From Emiliania huxleyi CCMP1516 (taxonomy: Eukaryota > Haptophyta > Isochrysidales > Noelaerhabdaceae), in the NCBI RefSeq assembly GCF_000372725.1, contig NW_005201092.1, forward strand, positions 877,220 through 941,219: 64,000 nucleotides of DNA, written 5' to 3'. Every line of letters begins with the position of its first letter. Position 1 is the first letter of the stretch. The notes beneath the pieces are model-generated. The model saw only the letters and a program-made list of their open reading frames with translations. It made no database searches and was not told where the DNA came from. This document shows positions 9,649 through 25,058 of the stretch, piece by piece. A program made the translations under genes and the position numbers.

Positions 9649-10050
9649 GCAGAGTTGCGGAGCGTCGGGCCCGGCGTGGGCGAGGCGGCGTGGAACCGGC
9701 GCGTGAGATCGTGAGACGGCGTTCGAGAGTATAGAGAGAGCCGTACGACTGACATCGAGTTTCGAACCGGAAACATCGCGAATTCGGGCAACCGCGAGAG
9801 CGCAAATAAGAGCTCAGCTCTCACCAAAGTCACGTCCCTCTAAATTGTGCGCGGGCGTGGGGCGCGGGCCGCGGCGGCGCAAGGCGCAATCCGGGCCCCG
9901 TCAGAACGCACACTGAGAACAGACAACAGTGTCTACGGCCCCCGCACCGCCACGACGGCAGCCGAGAGCCTGAGAGCGGAGAGGCAGAGCGGCTCGCGCA
10001 CTTCTCATGACTTCCTTCTCACCGCCCCGCCCCGAACCCTCGATATACGA
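9649..10050. other. Intergenic, no gene seen
   Basis: Region between the convergent YbaB-like gene and F-box/RCC1 copy B. No coding or repeat signal recognised. A GTTTCGAACCGG palindromic stretch near 9756 was checked as a possible tRNA arm and not supported. Confidence 0.4.
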
Positions 10051-11466
10051 TCATCTTCTTGGCTCGAGCTTCTTGGGCAGCAGCTGGTTCGACAGGTCCT
10101 CTCCGTGGCCCAGCCGGCCTGAGCGTCCATTGCCCCAGCTCCAGACGGGGCTGTCGGCGGTCAGGGCGATGCTGTGATCGATTCCAGCCGACACGGCGAC
10201 GACGTGCTGGTCAGCGAAGGCCTCGACCTTCTTGGGCAGCAGCTGGCGCTGCTCGTCGCCGTGGCCCAGCTTGCCCCCACCTCCATCGCCCCAGTTCCAG
10301 AGAGCGCCGTCGGCGGTGATGGCCATGCTGTGGTACAATCCAGCCGAGACAGCGAAGACGCGCTGGTCAGCAAAGGCCTCGATCTTCTTCGGCAGCGACT
10401 GGGCCTGCCCGTCGCCGTGGCCCAACTGGCCGCGGCCTCCAAAGCCCCAGCTCCAGACGGCGCCGTCGGCGGTGATGGCGAGGCTGTGCGAGGCTCCAGC
10501 CGACACAGCGACGACGCGCTGGCCAGCCAACGCCTCGATCTGCTTCGGCAGCAGCTGGTGCTGCTGGTCGCCGTGGCCCAGCTGGCCGTCGCCTCCCCCG
10601 CCCCAGCTCCAGACCTCTCCGTCGGCGGTGAGGACGAGGCTGTGCCCGCCTGCAGCCGACACAGCGACCACGCGCCGGCCCGCAAAGGCCTCGATCTTCT
10701 TCGGCAGCAGCTGGTGGTCGCCAAAGAATCCCTGGCCCCAGCTCCAGACACTGCCGTTGGTGGTGAGGGCGAGGTTGTGGTTGCCTCCAGCCGACACAGC
10801 GACGACGCGCTGGCCAGCGAAGGCCTCGACCTTCTTGGGCTGCCACTGGGCCTGCTCGTCGCCGTGGCCCAGCCGGCCCCAGCCTCCATAGCCCCAGCTC
10901 CAGACACTGCCGCTGCCGGTGAGGGCGAGGCTGTGGAAATCTCCAGCCGACACGCTCACGGCGCGCTCGCCGCCCAGCGGAGAGGGGAGGCGTGTCGGCG
11001 TGTTCAGCCGCGTCACGCCCTCACCGTGGCCGAGCAATCCCGGCATCCAGCTCTCAGCCGTTCCGCACGACGAGAGCCGCCCCTCGCCGTCGATGAAGAG
11101 GCTGTGCCGATAGCCTGCCGCCGCCCTCGCCGGCGGGTTGGACTCGCACAGCAGCGCCGAGTAGCACAGCCACCGCACGGCGCAGCCCTCGCCCTCCGGC
11201 TGCGCCGGCAACTCGAAGCCGCGCTCTTGCGCCCACAAGCGGATGCCCTCCAGCGCAAGCGAGGCGTGGAAGAGGACCGAGACGGCCGCGAGGCGAGCGA
11301 TGTCGGCGGGGCCGCAGCGAGAGAGGGCGCGCAGGAGGAGCTCCGTGGGGAGGTCGAGGAGGCGGATGGGCGGCGGCGTGTCTGGCGAGGGAGCGGCGGC
11401 GGAGGCGGCGGAGGCGGCGGAGGCGCGGGCGAGGCGGCGCGAGCTGCGGCGCGGCGGGGTGGACAT
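10051..11466 (-). CDS. F-box/RCC1-repeat protein, copy B
   Basis: A 471-aa intronless paralogue of copy A, starting at MSTPPRRSSRRLARA. The F-box-like segment (LLDLPTELLLRALSRCGPAD) lies at about residues 35-80. Six RCC1-type blades follow. One blade is shortened, reading WGQGFFGDHQLLPKK, having lost about ten residues including the usual LGHGD turn. Whether a six-blade propeller with a short blade folds normally cannot be judged here. The start at 11466 agrees with the other copies. Upstream lies a repeat-rich promoter region. Confidence 0.8.
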   Translation of the reverse strand: MSTPPRRSSRRLARASAASAASAAAPSPDTPPPIRLLDLPTELLLRALSRCGPADIARLAAVSVLFHASLALEGIRLWAQERGFELPAQPEGEGCAVRWLCYSALLCESNPPARAAAGYRHSLFIDGEGRLSSCGTAESWMPGLLGHGEGVTRLNTPTRLPSPLGGERAVSVSAGDFHSLALTGSGSVWSWGYGGWGRLGHGDEQAQWQPKKVEAFAGQRVVAVSAGGNHNLALTTNGSVWSWGQGFFGDHQLLPKKIEAFAGRRVVAVSAAGGHSLVLTADGEVWSWGGGGDGQLGHGDQQHQLLPKQIEALAGQRVVAVSAGASHSLAITADGAVWSWGFGGRGQLGHGDGQAQSLPKKIEAFADQRVFAVSAGLYHSMAITADGALWNWGDGGGGKLGHGDEQRQLLPKKVEAFADQHVVAVSAGIDHSIALTADSPVWSWGNGRSGRLGHGEDLSNQLLPKKLEPRR

Positions 11467-12003
11467 CGCGAGGAAAGACCCTCCAGAGCAGACTGGCACG
11501 AGGAAAAGAATTCTTAAGACACAAGCCTCTCTCACAGCACACTGGCACGACAAGGGCGCAGACTGGCGCGGACTGGCACACACACAGGCTCACCACGAGG
11601 AAAAGAATTCTGAGCTCCACGCTCACAGCACACTGGCACGACAAGGGCGCGGACTGGCGCGGACTGGCACACTCACCGGCTCGAGGAAAAGAAAAACCGT
11701 GTGAGCAAGAAAGAAAGAAAACGGACATCCGTGATTCTGTGTGAGCTCTGAGTCTTGTCTGCCAACAATATACCTAAAACCAAGGGAGGGATGGGAGGAC
11801 GGCACGCCGCCACCACACAGGGATTTTAAGGAGAGGGGTGTGATGCGCTAGCCGTCGCCCACCCTTTGGCGTCCGCCTCTAAGCTCTATGCCGTGCGGGG
11901 CGGCGTTTCCTTTTTTCTAACAGGACCGGCGATCGGCGGGCGCTCCAGTATCGCCGGCCATCACGATCGATCGTGCGCCAGCCCTTTCTCCTCTCGAGCC
12001 AGA
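11467..12003. repeat. Repeat-rich spacer with tandem 'GCACACTGGCACGACAAGG' units and solo foldback arm
   Basis: Two copies of a ~100-nt unit (about 11505-11600 and 11600-11700) share GAATTCT, CTCACAGCACACTGGCACG and GGCGCGGACTGGCAC. At 11741-11780 is a GAGCTCTG...ATACCTAAAAC block that recurs near 14107-14147. At 11783-11860 lies a solo arm of the foldback element described at 2239-2705. Confidence 0.65.
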
Positions 12004-12458
12004 ATGCCAGACGACGAGCCCTTCAAGCGGTACACGCCGGATGAGCTCACCCAGATATTCCTCGCCGGCGGCGCCCAGGCGGAAGACCTGCGGGCCGCAC
12101 AACTCGAGTGGAAGGCTCCGCCTCGCCTGGCCTCCTCCAGTCTGCTCTGACCGCCTACCCGTCTCTGCGAGGTGCAACCGCTCCTTTCACGTTCAGCGCC
12201 GTGTGCTCGCAGGCGCGGATGGTGGCGGCGGTTGAGTGCATCGACACCAAGGATTGGGACAATGGCGAAGGGCAGGGCTGCCAAGACTACTCCGAGTACT
12301 GCCAAGGGGGAGGCTTCCGGCTCGGGTCCGAGTGGGCGGGTGGCGAGCGGTACCACCACCCAGAGCACAACTGCTGCGTGTGCGGCAAGCCGCTGACGGG
12401 CGAATACGACGCCATCCACTCGGTGGCTTTGCCCACGGCGGCGGCGCCGCAGCATTAG
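12004..12458 (+). CDS. Small Cys-rich domain protein
   Basis: Two exons (12004-12114, 12213-12458) give 118 aa. The second exon encodes a Cys-rich module: ECIDTKDWDNGEGQGCQDY, then C-x-G-G-G and finally HHPEHNCCVCGK. This W-x-N-G/C-x2-Y/C/NCCxCG pattern is found in many secreted or membrane proteins of marine protists and oomycetes; its function is not known. The first exon is charged and has no signal peptide. The intron starts with GC (TGGAAG|GCTCC) and ends CTCGCAG|GCGCGG. The gene lies antisense to the 3' part of the multipass membrane gene on the other strand, so one of the two may be an artefact of local rearrangement. Confidence 0.55.
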
Positions 12459-13662
12459 GGCGCCGACCGCAATCATGTACGCCTGGTCGTCGGGGACGAT
12501 GTTGTCCTGGTAGACCATGTCAACGACACCCGCATCCACGGGAGTCGTGACCGCGCCCTGGTAGAAGTAGGCCGAGAGCACCACCACCACGCCGAGCGCG
12601 AGGATCTGGAAGACGTTGGAGTTGAGCGGGCCAGAGGCGCTGCCAGTCATCTGCGCGGCCATGAAGAAGCCGAACCAGGACGAGAAATATCCGTTGTTCA
12701 TCCCGATGAACGGCGAGCCGCTGCGGAAGGTGAGGACGCCGGCGGTGGCCGCCCAGAGCAGCACCAGGATCGGGATTAGTGTCTGGATGGCCGACTCCTT
12801 CATGTCGGCAAAGATGATCAGGATGGTGATGAGGATGGTGGCCGCGGCGGAAGCCATGCCGAAGATGGAGATGTCGTCGGTGGCTGTAGGTGGCGTGTTC
12901 GGATCGGGGCCCGCCACACCGTCGTTAGGATCGACGTGCTTGATGGTGGCGATGAGCAGCATCACCGCGGCGAAGAAGAGGCCGGCGGCGCGGCCCTTCA
13001 GCGACTTTGCGTCGCCGATGCTCATTGTCTCGGAAAGGAGGAGGAGCGACGCGAGGAAACCGACCCAGACCGAGAAGTAGCCGTTGCCGGGCGTGACGAC
13101 AGGCGCGAAGAAGGGCTCCTTGAAGGTGCAGACGCCCGCGCCAACGCCCCACCAGAGGACGAAGAAGATCGAGAAGGCACCGAGGATGGACACGTCGGTA
13201 GACATGATAGAGAGCATCTTCTGGTTTGTCATATCGGGCTTGAAGCGGGTCATGAGGAGCGCGATAAGGCCGAGGCCGAGGCCGACGGCTCCGACGGAGA
13301 GTGCGTACTTGCGGTACTTGTTCCAGTAGTCTGCCGGGTAGCTGTAGTCGGAGGCGGTGTACCTGCGTGCGAGAGGGCGGAGGGGGTGAACTGCAGCAGT
13401 GGCGGCGGCGACCGCGAGGCGCCGGTGTGCGATGTAGGATCTGACGATGTGTAATGTGTGACGTGAAATGTGACGGTGACGGGAGTGGCCTCGAGCGCTC
13501 AAGGGAGTGACGCGCGCACCCCCCTTGCGGCTCGGCGGCGGTGACGAGGAGCCAGAGGCCGGCGACGGAGAGGGCGACGAGGAGGTTCTGCACTGCGTTG
13601 CCGGTACCGGAGGAGCGCATGTTGTTGTCGCCCGCGGGCTTCTGCACGTAGCTGTCAGACAT
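12287..13662 (-). CDS. Multipass membrane protein with two internally repeated modules
   Basis: Exon 1 is 13662-13520 and exon 2 starts at 13362, joined over a GT-AG intron (phase 2). About eight hydrophobic helices are visible. The protein has an internal repeat: ILGAFSIFFVLWWGVGAGV then TFKEPFF and NGYFSVWVGF, against LIPILVLLWAATAGVLTF, SGSPFIG and NNGYFSSWFGF. This suggests duplication of a four-helix unit; the fold recalls MARVEL-like tetraspan proteins, but I cannot name the family. Near 12450 the frame appears to need a one-base correction to continue the last helix (LGAAAVGKATEWMAS in the other frame), after which a stop occurs at 12287-12289. The C-terminus is therefore unresolved. 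Confidence 0.6.
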
Positions 13663-14328
13663 CAGGGGAGCTCAGGAGGGGCGCGGTGAGGCCGATTCGG
13701 ATAAGGTAGTTGTTGCGTCGGTTTCGTGCAAAACGTCCTCCGACATAAGCGGCTAAGGCGCCGCCCCGTTTGATTCCTTGTTGCTCAGAAATTGCCAGGC
13801 GGGGCGCCCAAGGAGGCCGTGGCGCCCACTTTGTTTATTCACTTTTGGGTGCATGCCAGTACAACATAGGCCGTTAGCGTCACGGGGCGACCTTCTCACC
13901 CAGCAGCAGCGCCTCCGCCGCCAGGCCCGCCTCTTCCACTACGGTAGGTAGTTAGTTACAGTAGAGGAAGGGGAGTGAGGGGGGGGCTGGTTGGGTGGAT
14001 ACTTGTTGTAGCGGCACGTCGTGCTCAGGGGGTCTCTCTCCCCAGTCCGGGGGTGCGTCGACCCTTCCATCACCCAGTCGGAATTGCCTCCCACTGTGAA
14101 TTTGCGTGAGCTCTGTGTCCTGATTTATTTGCCAACAACATACCTAAAACCCAGTCGGAAGAGGCGTGCGGTGGAGCACGTCCGGATGTTGGAAAAAAAT
14201 CTTCTCTCGTGTCGCGTCTTCCTATACCTTCACCTGCTGGGCGCCTTCTGCTTCTGTGTCTCCTTCATTCACGCCGGTCGCCGGCCCAGCACGCACGCGC
14301 GAAACATCGCATTCCTCAAGATAGCAAG
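13663..14328. other. Spacer with recurring motif
   Basis: No gene supported. Contains GAGCTCTGTGTCCTG near 14107 followed by GCCAACAACATACCTAAAAC (about 14124-14145), which recurs near 11760 on the same strand and near 57973 on the opposite strand. Confidence 0.5.
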
Positions 14329-15537
14329 ATGGAGACCGCGCGGCGCTGTTCCTGGCGAAAGCGGCTGCCAATCTATCCAATAACGCTTTGCCTGGCCGCT
14401 GTTATCATGCTAGGGGCATTGAGTTGCGGTGCTCGAATGCCGAGAAGCAATCTCGAGGCATTGGGAGACGAGGCTGCGCCCAAAGCGTTGGTCAAAGCGG
14501 CCATACGTAACATGGAGAAGACCTGTGCAGCGCAGGGTTCCAAGGACCTTGGCGGAGGGATGGAGCTGCTCGACGGCTACTACATGCTTCGGCAGGCCTT
14601 GCCCAGTGTCTTTGCGGATCTGAATCGCACGCTGCATCTGCAGAGCAAGATTGCACAGGTCACGACAGCTTTTGGGCAGACGCTCCATTCTTGGGAGGCA
14701 CTTGGCGTGTGCCCCAACGGGTCCCTAGCCTCGATGAACGGCATGTTCCAGCTGGACTACTGGTACGCCCTCGCGCACGGCATCGACCCCACGAAGCGCC
14801 TCGAGAAGCCGAGCCTAGCTTCTATCCGGTGCCTCGCTTCGCAGCTCCCTTGGCCTTTGGATGGCGTGGGGCCAATGCTGGCCAACCTGATCTACATCAA
14901 CTCGCAGGAGCTGGCCGAGATTGCGCAGTACTATGGCGTGGGCCATGGCGCTTCTCTCGCAGCGGCGGTGGACATGCAGCGCATTGCCACCGAGGCCTAC
15001 TTTGACCAGGAGCGGTGCGGCTCTCCCATCCCTTCTCCCAACGGGGTTGTCGACGGATTGTTCTTCGCCGCCGCCGTCGCTGCCGCCTTGCTCGCCATTC
15101 CGATCCCCGCCACCACCGACCTGAGCGTCCCTGCCCTCGGCGCCATTGCCCAGTTTATTCCGAGCAGGACCGACTTTTACCAGTGCGGCCTTTTCTTCAC
15201 CCACCGGCTCCTTTTTGAGACGCGCTTCTTCACGCAGCCGCCGGAGGACCCTGCGCAGGTCCAACACTGGGCGAGCCGCCTTCGTGAGGAGACGCTTCCA
15301 ACTCTACTCGAGTGGGGTAGGCAAGGCGCCTGGGTGACGAGCGACGTCGACCTGGCGAGCGAGGTCGCTGTCACTCTCAAGGCCATCGCCGCCATCCCGA
15401 CTGAGGAGCCGGACCTCGCGGAGCTTCTGAGCCTCCTCCAGCGCGCGGGCCCGCCGCAGGGGACGTGCCACTCGGCGGTAACGTACGTGTTCGGGATCGC
15501 ACCCGCGGACTTATTTTGGACCTCAGTGCTGACGTAG
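14329..15537 (+). CDS. Signal-anchored protein of unknown function
   Basis: A 402-aa intronless frame. The first ATG in frame is at 14329 (METARRCSWRKR); the open frame upstream has no ATG. A hydrophobic segment follows directly (LPIYPITLCLAAVIMLGALS), which would make it a signal anchor or signal peptide, with the rest on the lumenal or outer side. The remainder is mostly helical, with scattered Cys and one N-glycosylation-type site (NRT). A second hydrophobic stretch lies near residues 245-265 (GLFFAAAVAAALLAIPIP). I do not recognise a family. Codon use and GC are like its neighbours. Confidence 0.65.
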   Translation: METARRCSWRKRLPIYPITLCLAAVIMLGALSCGARMPRSNLEALGDEAAPKALVKAAIRNMEKTCAAQGSKDLGGGMELLDGYYMLRQALPSVFADLNRTLHLQSKIAQVTTAFGQTLHSWEALGVCPNGSLASMNGMFQLDYWYALAHGIDPTKRLEKPSLASIRCLASQLPWPLDGVGPMLANLIYINSQELAEIAQYYGVGHGASLAAAVDMQRIATEAYFDQERCGSPIPSPNGVVDGLFFAAAVAAALLAIPIPATTDLSVPALGAIAQFIPSRTDFYQCGLFFTHRLLFETRFFTQPPEDPAQVQHWASRLREETLPTLLEWGRQGAWVTSDVDLASEVAVTLKAIAAIPTEEPDLAELLSLLQRAGPPQGTCHSAVTYVFGIAPADLFWTSVLT

Positions 15538-15887
15538 AGAAGTGTGCCCTGGCCGCCGGCTCGCTCTACGGCTTTATCTATACACACACTGACTGCCAGA
15601 GTCTCTTGCTTTTGCGCGTGTGTTGTTTTTACGCGCAGTTTTTGTTGTTTGGCACAGAGTGTGTGAAGAAATAGGCCGGACCTCCCCTACGATAGACCCA
15701 CTTTTTTGTATGTGATACAGAGCTGCCGAAAATCTCGTCTAGGTGGGGGAAGGCCAGGGAAAATACAAAGGCCTTATCGCGTACGCTCTGGCTCATGTCG
15801 CTGCCGTTGCGCGCGCGAGGGCGGAGGGAACAGAGAGGCTCTCAACCCTAATGCTGTGCCGGTGGCCGCACGGCGCTCAGCACGCCC
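15538..15887. other. Intergenic, convergent 3' regions
   Basis: Lies between the convergent signal-anchored gene and the alanyl-tRNA synthetase gene. T-rich tract near 15620-15650; nothing else recognised. Confidence 0.4.
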
Positions 15888-20624
<4,737 letters not shown>

Positions 20625-21152
20625 GTCAGCTCGTTTACAGCTCAGCCTTCGCCTCGTCGCCTGTGCATGGCGGTGTGGCCGGGTGAGCACCGCAAAGGCC
20701 GTATCTCCATCTTTCTTGGCCCAGTCGGAGAGTACGTGCTGCGTGTGCGGGCGCGGCAAGCGTCTCAGCCGAGCGTTGAGAGCCGAGACTCGACGCATCA
20801 ACGCAGAAGGATCGCTGGTGAGTAGTGTCATGGGATCAGGGGTGTAATCACGGCGGACGTGCGGCGTGGCGCTTGTCGCAGGTGCCGCTTGGCGCACCGT
20901 GGCGCTCCGGCCAGCTCCTGGAAGCTCGCACCGCACGTGAAGCTGCCGGCAAAGCTCCGCAAAATAAAGAATTCGAGGTCTGATTTGTCTGTTTTCTTTC
21001 TTTCTTTCTTTCTTTTACGCCCTAGAGGTGCCAGGACACAGTGGACCATCGATGCATGTTGCAACCTTCCGTCCACTCTCGGATACGTTCGCAGGTGCCA
21101 AATAGGCACGTGCGGCAACACAGAGCCTGCTGGCACCCTTTCGCCCTTCTCA
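20625..21152. other. Upstream region of the alanyl-tRNA synthetase gene
   Basis: Upstream of the synthetase and downstream of the broken RCC1 copy. Contains a TTTC microsatellite near 20992-21014. No gene recognised. Confidence 0.4.
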
Positions 21153-21993
21153 TCACTGCCCCGGCGCCCACGCCTCGATCTTCTTGGGCAGCAGCTGGTT
21201 CGACAGGTCATCTCCGTGGCCTAGACAGCCGCGTTCACCCACGCCCCAGGTAAAGACGGCGCCGTCGGCGGTGATGGCGAGGCTGTGGTCCTCTCCCGCC
21301 GAGACAGCGATGACACGCTGGCCAGCAAAGGCCTCGACCTTCTTGGGCAGCAGCTGGTGCTGCTCGCCGCCGTGGCCCAGCTTGCCGCAGCCTCCGTGGC
21401 CCCAGCTCCAGAGGGCGCCGTTGGCGGTGAGGGCGAGGCTGTGGAAGGGCCCAGCCGACACAGCGATGACGCGCTGCCCAGCCAACGCCTCGATCTTCTT
21501 CGGCAGCAGCTGGCGTTGCACGTCGCCGTGGCCCAGCTTGCCCTCGCGTCCACTGCCCCAGCTCCAAACAGCGCCGTGGCGGCGAGGGCGAGGTTGTGGA
21601 TAGGCCCAGCCGACACAGCGACGGCCCCTCGGCATCGATGAAGAGGCTGTGCTGACCGCCTGCGGCCGCCCTCACCGGCGGGTTGGACTCGCGCAGCAAG
21701 GCCGAGTAGCACAGCCACCGCACGGCGCAGCTCTCGCCCTCTGGCTGCGCCGGCAGCTCGAAGCCGCGCTCTCGCGCCCACAAGCGGATGCCCTCCAGCG
21801 CAAGCGAGGCGTGGAAGAGCAGCGAGACGGCCGCGACGCGAGCGATGTCGGCGGGGTCGCAGCGGGAGAGGGCGCGCAAGAGGAGGTCCGTGGGGAGGTC
21901 GAGGAGGCGGGCGGGCGGCGGCGTGTCTGGCGAGGGCGCGGCGGAGGAGGCGGAGCTGAGGCGGCGCAAGCTGCGGCGCGGCGGGGCAGACAT
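21153..21993 (-). pseudogene. F-box/RCC1 copy C, truncated and frameshifted
   Basis: Begins at 21993 with the family start (MSAPPRRSLRRLSSA) and an intact F-box-like segment (LLDLPTDLLLRALSRCDPAD), up to SLFIDAEG. There the text jumps straight into an RCC1 blade in another frame, having lost the linker and about two to three blades. A further frame change is needed near 21610 before three good blades (VWSWGSG, LWSWGHG, VFTWGVG) and the usual end SNQLLPKKIEAWAPGQ at 21153. Compared with six blades in the intact copies this is a decayed paralogue. Deletion between near-identical blades is the likely cause. Confidence 0.75.
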
Positions 21994-22073
21994 CGCGAGG
22001 AAAAGAAATCTCCACCGCAAAAAGAAATTCGGAAAGGTCGGCGCCCCGACGACATTTCGCCCGCCAAAACCAA

Positions 22074-24754
22074 TCAATGTCCACGGAGGCACTCGTCGGT
22101 CACGCATTGGCACGCACCGATGAGGTCGAGCGCCAGATTGCCGCGCAGGGTGCGTTGACGCAGCAGGAGCTGCGAGAAGGGGACGCCGCGCACCGACGAC
22201 TCCCTCTCGCGCACCGACTCCCTCTCCCTCACCTCTGACACACGCAGTGTCTCCACCTGGCCCGCCAGCGCGCATTCTGCGTCCGCCCCCTGCGCCTCCA
22301 CCTCCCCCGCCGGCCTGGCACTGCCCTTGGCGCTGCCCTTGCTGCCACTCGCGCCCTTCTTCTTGCCACCCTTGCCCTTCCTCTGCGCCTTCTTGCTGTC
22401 GGCCCGCTGCGCAGCATCCTCCTCGGCGAGCAAGGAGGCGGCTGCTGCGGCCGCTGCCGCCTCCGCCGCCTCCGCCGCCTCTGCTGCCTCGGCGGCCGCA
22501 TGCTCCTCGAGGGCGCGCACACACTCGGAGTGGCCGTTTTCCTTGGCCTCCTGCAGCGCGGTCTTGCCCGTCGCAGTGACCAGCGTCATATCTGCGCCCG
22601 CGCGCAGCAGCTGACGCACGACGGCGGCATAGCCGAAGTGGGCCGCGTCAGTCAGCGCGGTTTTGCAAAGGTCAGTCTCCGCGCCGTGTCGGAGCAGCGC
22701 GCCGATCACATTCTCGTGGCCGTAGCCGGCGGCGTATCTCAGCGCGGTGTCACCGTCGTTGTCCCGTTGGTTGACCCCAGCGCCGTGCCGGATCAGCAAC
22801 TCGACCAGCCGCTCGTCGCCGCTCGCGGCGGTCGACATCAGCGGAGTCCTGCCGTCGTCGCGACCTCGCTGGTTGATCTCCGCGCTGTGACGCAATGCCA
22901 GCTCGACCAGCTTCTCGCGGCCGTTGCAGGCGGCGAGACCCACCGCGGTGTCGCCGAGGCTGTTCTGCAACGAGACATCCGCGCCGCGCTGCAGCAACGT
23001 CTCAGCCAGCCCCTCGTGGCCCTTGAGCATTGCGATCAGCAGCAGCGTCATGCCGGTCACACGAGTGCCGTCCGAAAAGAGGTACTCGAATGTCGCGTCG
23101 ACCCGCCCGCCGCCGTCGAGCCACGCCACCACCGCCTCCTCATTGCCATCCTCAACCGCGTCCACGACCTTCTCTGGCACCGCGCCGCCCTCGTCGCCCG
23201 AAGCAGAGGCCGCGGTGCTGGCGCCCGCCGCCGCCTCGCCTGCAGTCGCGCCGCCCGCCAGTGCATCGCCCGCCTCGGCCAATGGCGGCGCCTTGCTGCG
23301 GTCCGCTGCAACCTCCCCGAGATACGTCCTAAAGGCCTCGACGCACTCGGTGTGGCCCTTCGCCTTGGCAAGAAGCAGCGCCGTCCCGCCGCCCGCATTG
23401 CGCAGCTTCATGTCCGCCCCCGCCCGCAGCAAGCGGAGCACGCCGGCGGGGCAGTCGGCGATGGCGGCGAACATCAGCGCGGTGTTGCCGACGCTGTCCT
23501 TCTTGTTCACCTCCGCGCCGCGCTGCAGCAGCAATTCGACGAGCTGCTCGTGCCCGTTCGCTGCGGCGAGCTGTAGCAGCGTGCAGCCACTCACACCCTG
23601 CCAGACACACGTCACGTGGACCTGCCCGCCGCGATCGAGCCACGCCCGCACCGCCGCCTCATCGCCTCGCCGCGTCGCTAGCCGGACCTCGTCAGGAAGC
23701 ACCGGCGCGCCTGTTTCGATGCGAATTTTAAATCGATCGATCGCCGTGAAGGAGCCGTGGATGAGCTTGCCCCACGCGAGAGTGTGCGGGAGTTTGCCGC
23801 CGTGCGGCTCGGTGCAGAAGAAGTTCCGGCCGGCCGAGACCATGTCCTCGTGCGTGATGGCCCACCGGTTCCCCGCTGCCGTTGGCATCGAGTACAGGAC
23901 GTATCGAGTACAGGCCGAGACGATCGTCCCAGAGCCGCCGGTCATAATCCAGGTCGGCTCGCCGTTCTCGACCCGAATGTGCGGCACATACCGGCCCGAA
24001 CATCCGGACGGGCCCTCGGACTGGGTGATGGACTCTACGATCAAAACCGGACGAAAGGTCGCGGCACTGGCGCCCGCCGCCGCCGCGCCGGAGGCAAGAG
24101 AGGCTGCGGCACTGGCGCCCGCCGCCACCGCGCCGGAGGCAGGAGAGGCTGCGGCACTGGCGTCCGCCGCCGCCGCGCCTGCAGGTGCGCCGCGCGCAGC
24201 GGGCCCAACCCCCGCCTGCGACTTGCGCTGCTGCCGCCGCCGGAGCCGCTCGACCGTCCGCTGCCGAGGGCACGCGCTCTTCTGCTCATTGAGCACAACG
24301 AGCTCCGCCTCGAGATCGGCTTTCTTCCTCCTCTGCTCCTGAATTATGGCCCGCAAGGCTGCCAGCTGTGCAGCTTCGCCGCTGGCGCTCGTGCCCTCCG
24401 CCTCTCGCGCATCCACCTTGGCGTCTGCCTCTCCCTCCACAACACCCCGCCGTGCCGAGTCAGCAACTCGACCACCCGCTCGTGGCCGTTGCCAGCGGCA
24501 GCCATCAGCGCAGTGGTGCCATTGTTGTCCGGCTCATTGGCATCGGCGCCGCGCTGCAGCAGAAATTCGACCAACTGCTCCTGGCCGTTGGCGGAAGCGT
24601 ACACGAGCCACGATCGCACAGCTGCCTCGTCACCCCGGCGGAGCGCGTCCACAGCCTCGCCCACAGCCTCGTCCAGAGCAGCCTCGCCCACAGCCTCGCC
24701 CACAGCCTCGCCCACAGCCTCGCCCACAGCTTCGCCCAGAGCGTTGTCGGCCAT
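22074..24754 (-). CDS. Ankyrin-repeat protein with Ala/Lys-rich tail (frame break near 24440)
   Basis: The N-terminus (MADNALGEAVGEAVGEAV, from 24754) leads into ankyrin repeats (GQEQLVEFLLQRGADANEPD, NGTTALMAAAGNGHERVVEL). At about 24440 the frame shifts by two bases and continues as VEGEADAKVDAREAEG and a coiled-coil segment. A region with a thioredoxin-unlike beta-rich domain follows (AWGKLIHGSFTAIDRFKIR). About nine more ankyrin repeats then run to residue ~640 (GCTLLQLAAANGHEQLVELL and similar). The C-terminal part is Ala-rich, then Lys/Gly-rich (KGKGGKKKGASGSKGSAKGS). Ankyrin repeats bind proteins; the partner is unknown. The break could be an assembly error, as both frames are well preserved. 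Alternatively there are two adjacent genes. It ends 80 nt before copy C. Confidence 0.65.
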
Positions 24755-25058
24755 GTTTTTAGCAGGCGACAATTGGCTGGTTCGGCTACATCGCACGTAG
24801 GGGACCCGTGTCTTGCCCCTGCTACTCCCGTCCGTTGGAGCGCTTTGGCCTTTGCAGCTTGGTGGTTGGACCGACAACAAAATACCGCCCTATAACTCGA
24901 CCCTATAACACACGCGAACATCAAGAATCCTATCATGCAGAACTATGAGGTGGTAGATCTGGAGCCGAGGTTCAATGCTTCCACGCGTTGGCTCAGCCCG
25001 AAGCGCGACATCGTTCCGCGTGCCTGCACTCCGACAAAGTAGTCGCCAAGGTACATAT
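24755..25058. other. Short intergenic region
   Basis: Between two co-directional minus-strand genes (SET upstream, ankyrin downstream). No feature recognised. Confidence 0.4.

Noticed and set aside
9750..9800. tRNA-like TTTCGAACC sequence
   Set aside because: No acceptor stem, D arm or anticodon arm could be paired around it.
22229..24298. Several long plus- and minus-strand frames opposite the ankyrin gene
   Set aside because: GC-rich coding DNA leaves all other frames open; only the ankyrin frame shows a repeat consensus.
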